Of a stretch of DNA of 6,256 nt, positions 5,009 to 6,256 are shown piece by piece. The stretch lies in contig PKXT01000193.1 in assembly GCA_003133505.1 (NCBI GenBank), forward strand, positions 9,866 through 16,121. Reading direction: 5' to 3'. The position numbers and the translations under genes were made by a program. Position 1 is the stretch's first letter, and each line of letters begins with the position of its first letter. The DNA comes from Acidobacteriota bacterium (lineage in GTDB: Bacteria > Acidobacteriota > Terriglobia > Acidiferrales > UBA7541). Under the pieces are notes generated by a model. The model ran no database searches and was not told the DNA's origin. It was given only the letters and a program-made list of their open reading frames with translations.

Positions 5009-6256
5009 CTACAGGAGGGGATGCTTTTCGTGCCAGCCCGACGCCCGCTCATAAGCATGGGCAATCTGTAAGACGCGCGCATCCTCCCATGCCGGCCCGA
5101 TAATCTGCAAACCGATAGGAAGGCCCGCGTCTGAAAATCCGCAGGGAACCGAAACCGCCGGCAATCCCGCAAAATTTGCCGGCCTGCTAAAGCGGATGAA
5201 AACGCTGCGAACCGACTCCTCGCCATTCGCTAACCGGACCACATCTTGATCCCGCAGCGGCGCGGTTACAGGGAGCGTAGGGGCGAGGATGCCGTCCACG
5301 TTCTTGAACGCACCCTCGAATATTCCCCGCAACACATCACGCGCCCCCAGCGCTCGCAAATAATCGAGGGCTGAAATCTTGCGAGCCGCCTGCAAATGCG
5401 ACTTCACATCCCTGCCATACTCGCTGGCCCGCCCTGGAAAATATCCCGCCTGCGCATGGTAGGCGAGAGCCTCCGCCCGCGCCACGATGTTAGCCGCTTC
5501 GACGGTCGCTTCCACGCCATCCAGCGAAATCTCTCTCAGCTTCGCGCCCTCCGATTCCAATACTCGCGCCGCCACATTCACCGCGCGCTCCACCTCAGGG
5601 GTAGCTCCCGCATAACAACACCGCACAGGCCACCCCAATCGAAGCCCTTTGATTGGCCGGTCAAGAGACGCAGCATACCTGGGGCCAGCCTTGCGCTTGG
5701 GCGCCACACTCTTCTTGCTACTCGCTGTAGTTGCCGCGGCCCTCGCAATGGCATCGAGCAATATCGCCGCATCCCGCACAGTACGCGCCATCGGCCCGGC
5801 ATGATCCATGGAGAGTGCCAGCGGCACCACACCATTCAAACTTACCAGTCCGTACGTCGGCTTGAGCCCCACGATCCCGCACAGCGCCGCTGGATTTCGA
5901 ATCGAACCTCCGGTATCGGTCCCCACCGAACCATAAGCCAGCCCCGCAACAACAGCCGCAGCTGAGCCCCCGCTCGAACCCCCCGAAATCCGCGTTTCAT
6001 CCCATGGATTGCGCACCCATCCGTAATGTGGATTGACGCTGGTGACTCCATACGCAAATTCGTGAAGATTGGTCTTGCCCAGCATCACCGCCCCAGCTTC
6101 CTGCAAATGAGCCACTACGTCCGAATTCGCCCGTGGAATAAAATTGCGAAGAACCTGGGAGCCGGCGGTAGTGATAACACCTCGCGTATAAAAATTGTCC
6201 TTCAGGCAAATGGGGATACCGTGCAGCGGACCGCGATAATCCCCATGCAGAATTTC
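5009..6256 (-). CDS. Amidase-signature (GatA-like) hydrolase, 5' end cut by window edge
   Basis: A member of the amidase signature family, which hydrolyses or transfers amide groups through a Ser-cisSer-Lys triad. The frame is open from the right edge, giving 415 visible residues; roughly 60 N-terminal residues should lie beyond it. All three catalytic residues are visible: Lys19 in PICLKDN, cis-Ser94 in SGGSSGGSAAA, and nucleophile Ser118 in GTDTGGSIRNPA. Their spacing (75 and 24) equals that of GatA's K79/S154/S178 as I remember it. ALCGIVGLKPTYGLVS follows, and the end has the typical GLPAVSVPCGF and GLPIGLQIIGPAWED. It differs from true GatA in reading LSMDHAGPMARTV instead of SSLDQIGP, and RFSRPANFAGLP near the C-terminus. 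A general amidase is therefore more likely than the glutamyl-tRNA(Gln) amidotransferase subunit, and no gene symbol is given. A GTG at 6115 lies after the catalytic Lys and cannot be the start. It ends 202 bases before ccdA on the same strand; co-transcription is uncertain. Confidence 0.93.
   Translation of the reverse strand, partial: EILHGDYRGPLHGIPICLKDNFYTRGVITTAGSQVLRNFIPRANSDVVAHLQEAGAVMLGKTNLHEFAYGVTSVNPHYGWVRNPWDETRISGGSSGGSAAAVVAGLAYGSVGTDTGGSIRNPAALCGIVGLKPTYGLVSLNGVVPLALSMDHAGPMARTVRDAAILLDAIARAAATTASSKKSVAPKRKAGPRYAASLDRPIKGLRLGWPVRCCYAGATPEVERAVNVAARVLESEGAKLREISLDGVEATVEAANIVARAEALAYHAQAGYFPGRASEYGRDVKSHLQAARKISALDYLRALGARDVLRGIFEGAFKNVDGILAPTLPVTAPLRDQDVVRLANGEESVRSVFIRFSRPANFAGLPAVSVPCGFSDAGLPIGLQIIGPAWEDARVLQIAHAYERASGWHEKHPLL

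Noticed and set aside
4830..5054. 74-codon + strand frame in the same gap
   Set aside because: It runs into the amidase C-terminus antisense, has basic low-complexity composition and no ribosome binding site.

Overview
The window reads as part of a moderately GC-rich bacterial chromosome. The gene families and the way they are split suggest an acidobacterium-like organism, but this is inference from gene content, not a phylogenetic result. There are seven genes. One lies on the + strand at the left edge (gltX, cut at its 5' end). One is an AT-richer orphan gene with a frameshift, also on +. Four tightly packed genes follow on the - strand. The last, a large amidase on the - strand, is cut by the right edge.

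Left part (2-2361, + strand). Glutamyl-tRNA synthetase (gltX) lacks only its first few dozen residues. Its zinc-binding loop carries an unusual Ser/Asp/Glu/Ala-rich insertion built partly from an in-frame repeat. After a 117-base gap with a possible promoter comes an unrecognised gene with a zinc-finger-like Cys/His pattern. Its frame breaks at a run of eleven A's; the -1 frame continues for about 89 codons with protein-like sequence.

Centre (2405-4806, - strand). The transcribed order is ccdA, tlpA-like thioredoxin, cyaY (frataxin), stand-alone DsbD N-terminal domain. The last three are joined by ATGA stop/start overlaps. Together the set encodes all three functional parts of DsbD as separate proteins: the membrane electron carrier, the thioredoxin domain and the N-terminal immunoglobulin-like CXnC domain. 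A frataxin sits inside the set. The likely job is moving reducing power from cytoplasm to periplasm (disulfide reduction, cytochrome c maturation). The frataxin hints at a tie to iron, iron-sulfur or haem supply.

Right part (4807-6256). A 202-base gap holds an imperfect inverted repeat of 17 base pairs. Beyond it lies a GatA-like amidase-signature enzyme with its complete Ser-cisSer-Lys triad, whose N-terminus is outside the window.

No tRNA, rRNA, CRISPR array, insertion sequence or phage gene was recognised. The most notable signals are the split-DsbD/frataxin operon, the enlarged CcdA, the GluRS loop insertion and the A11 frameshift.
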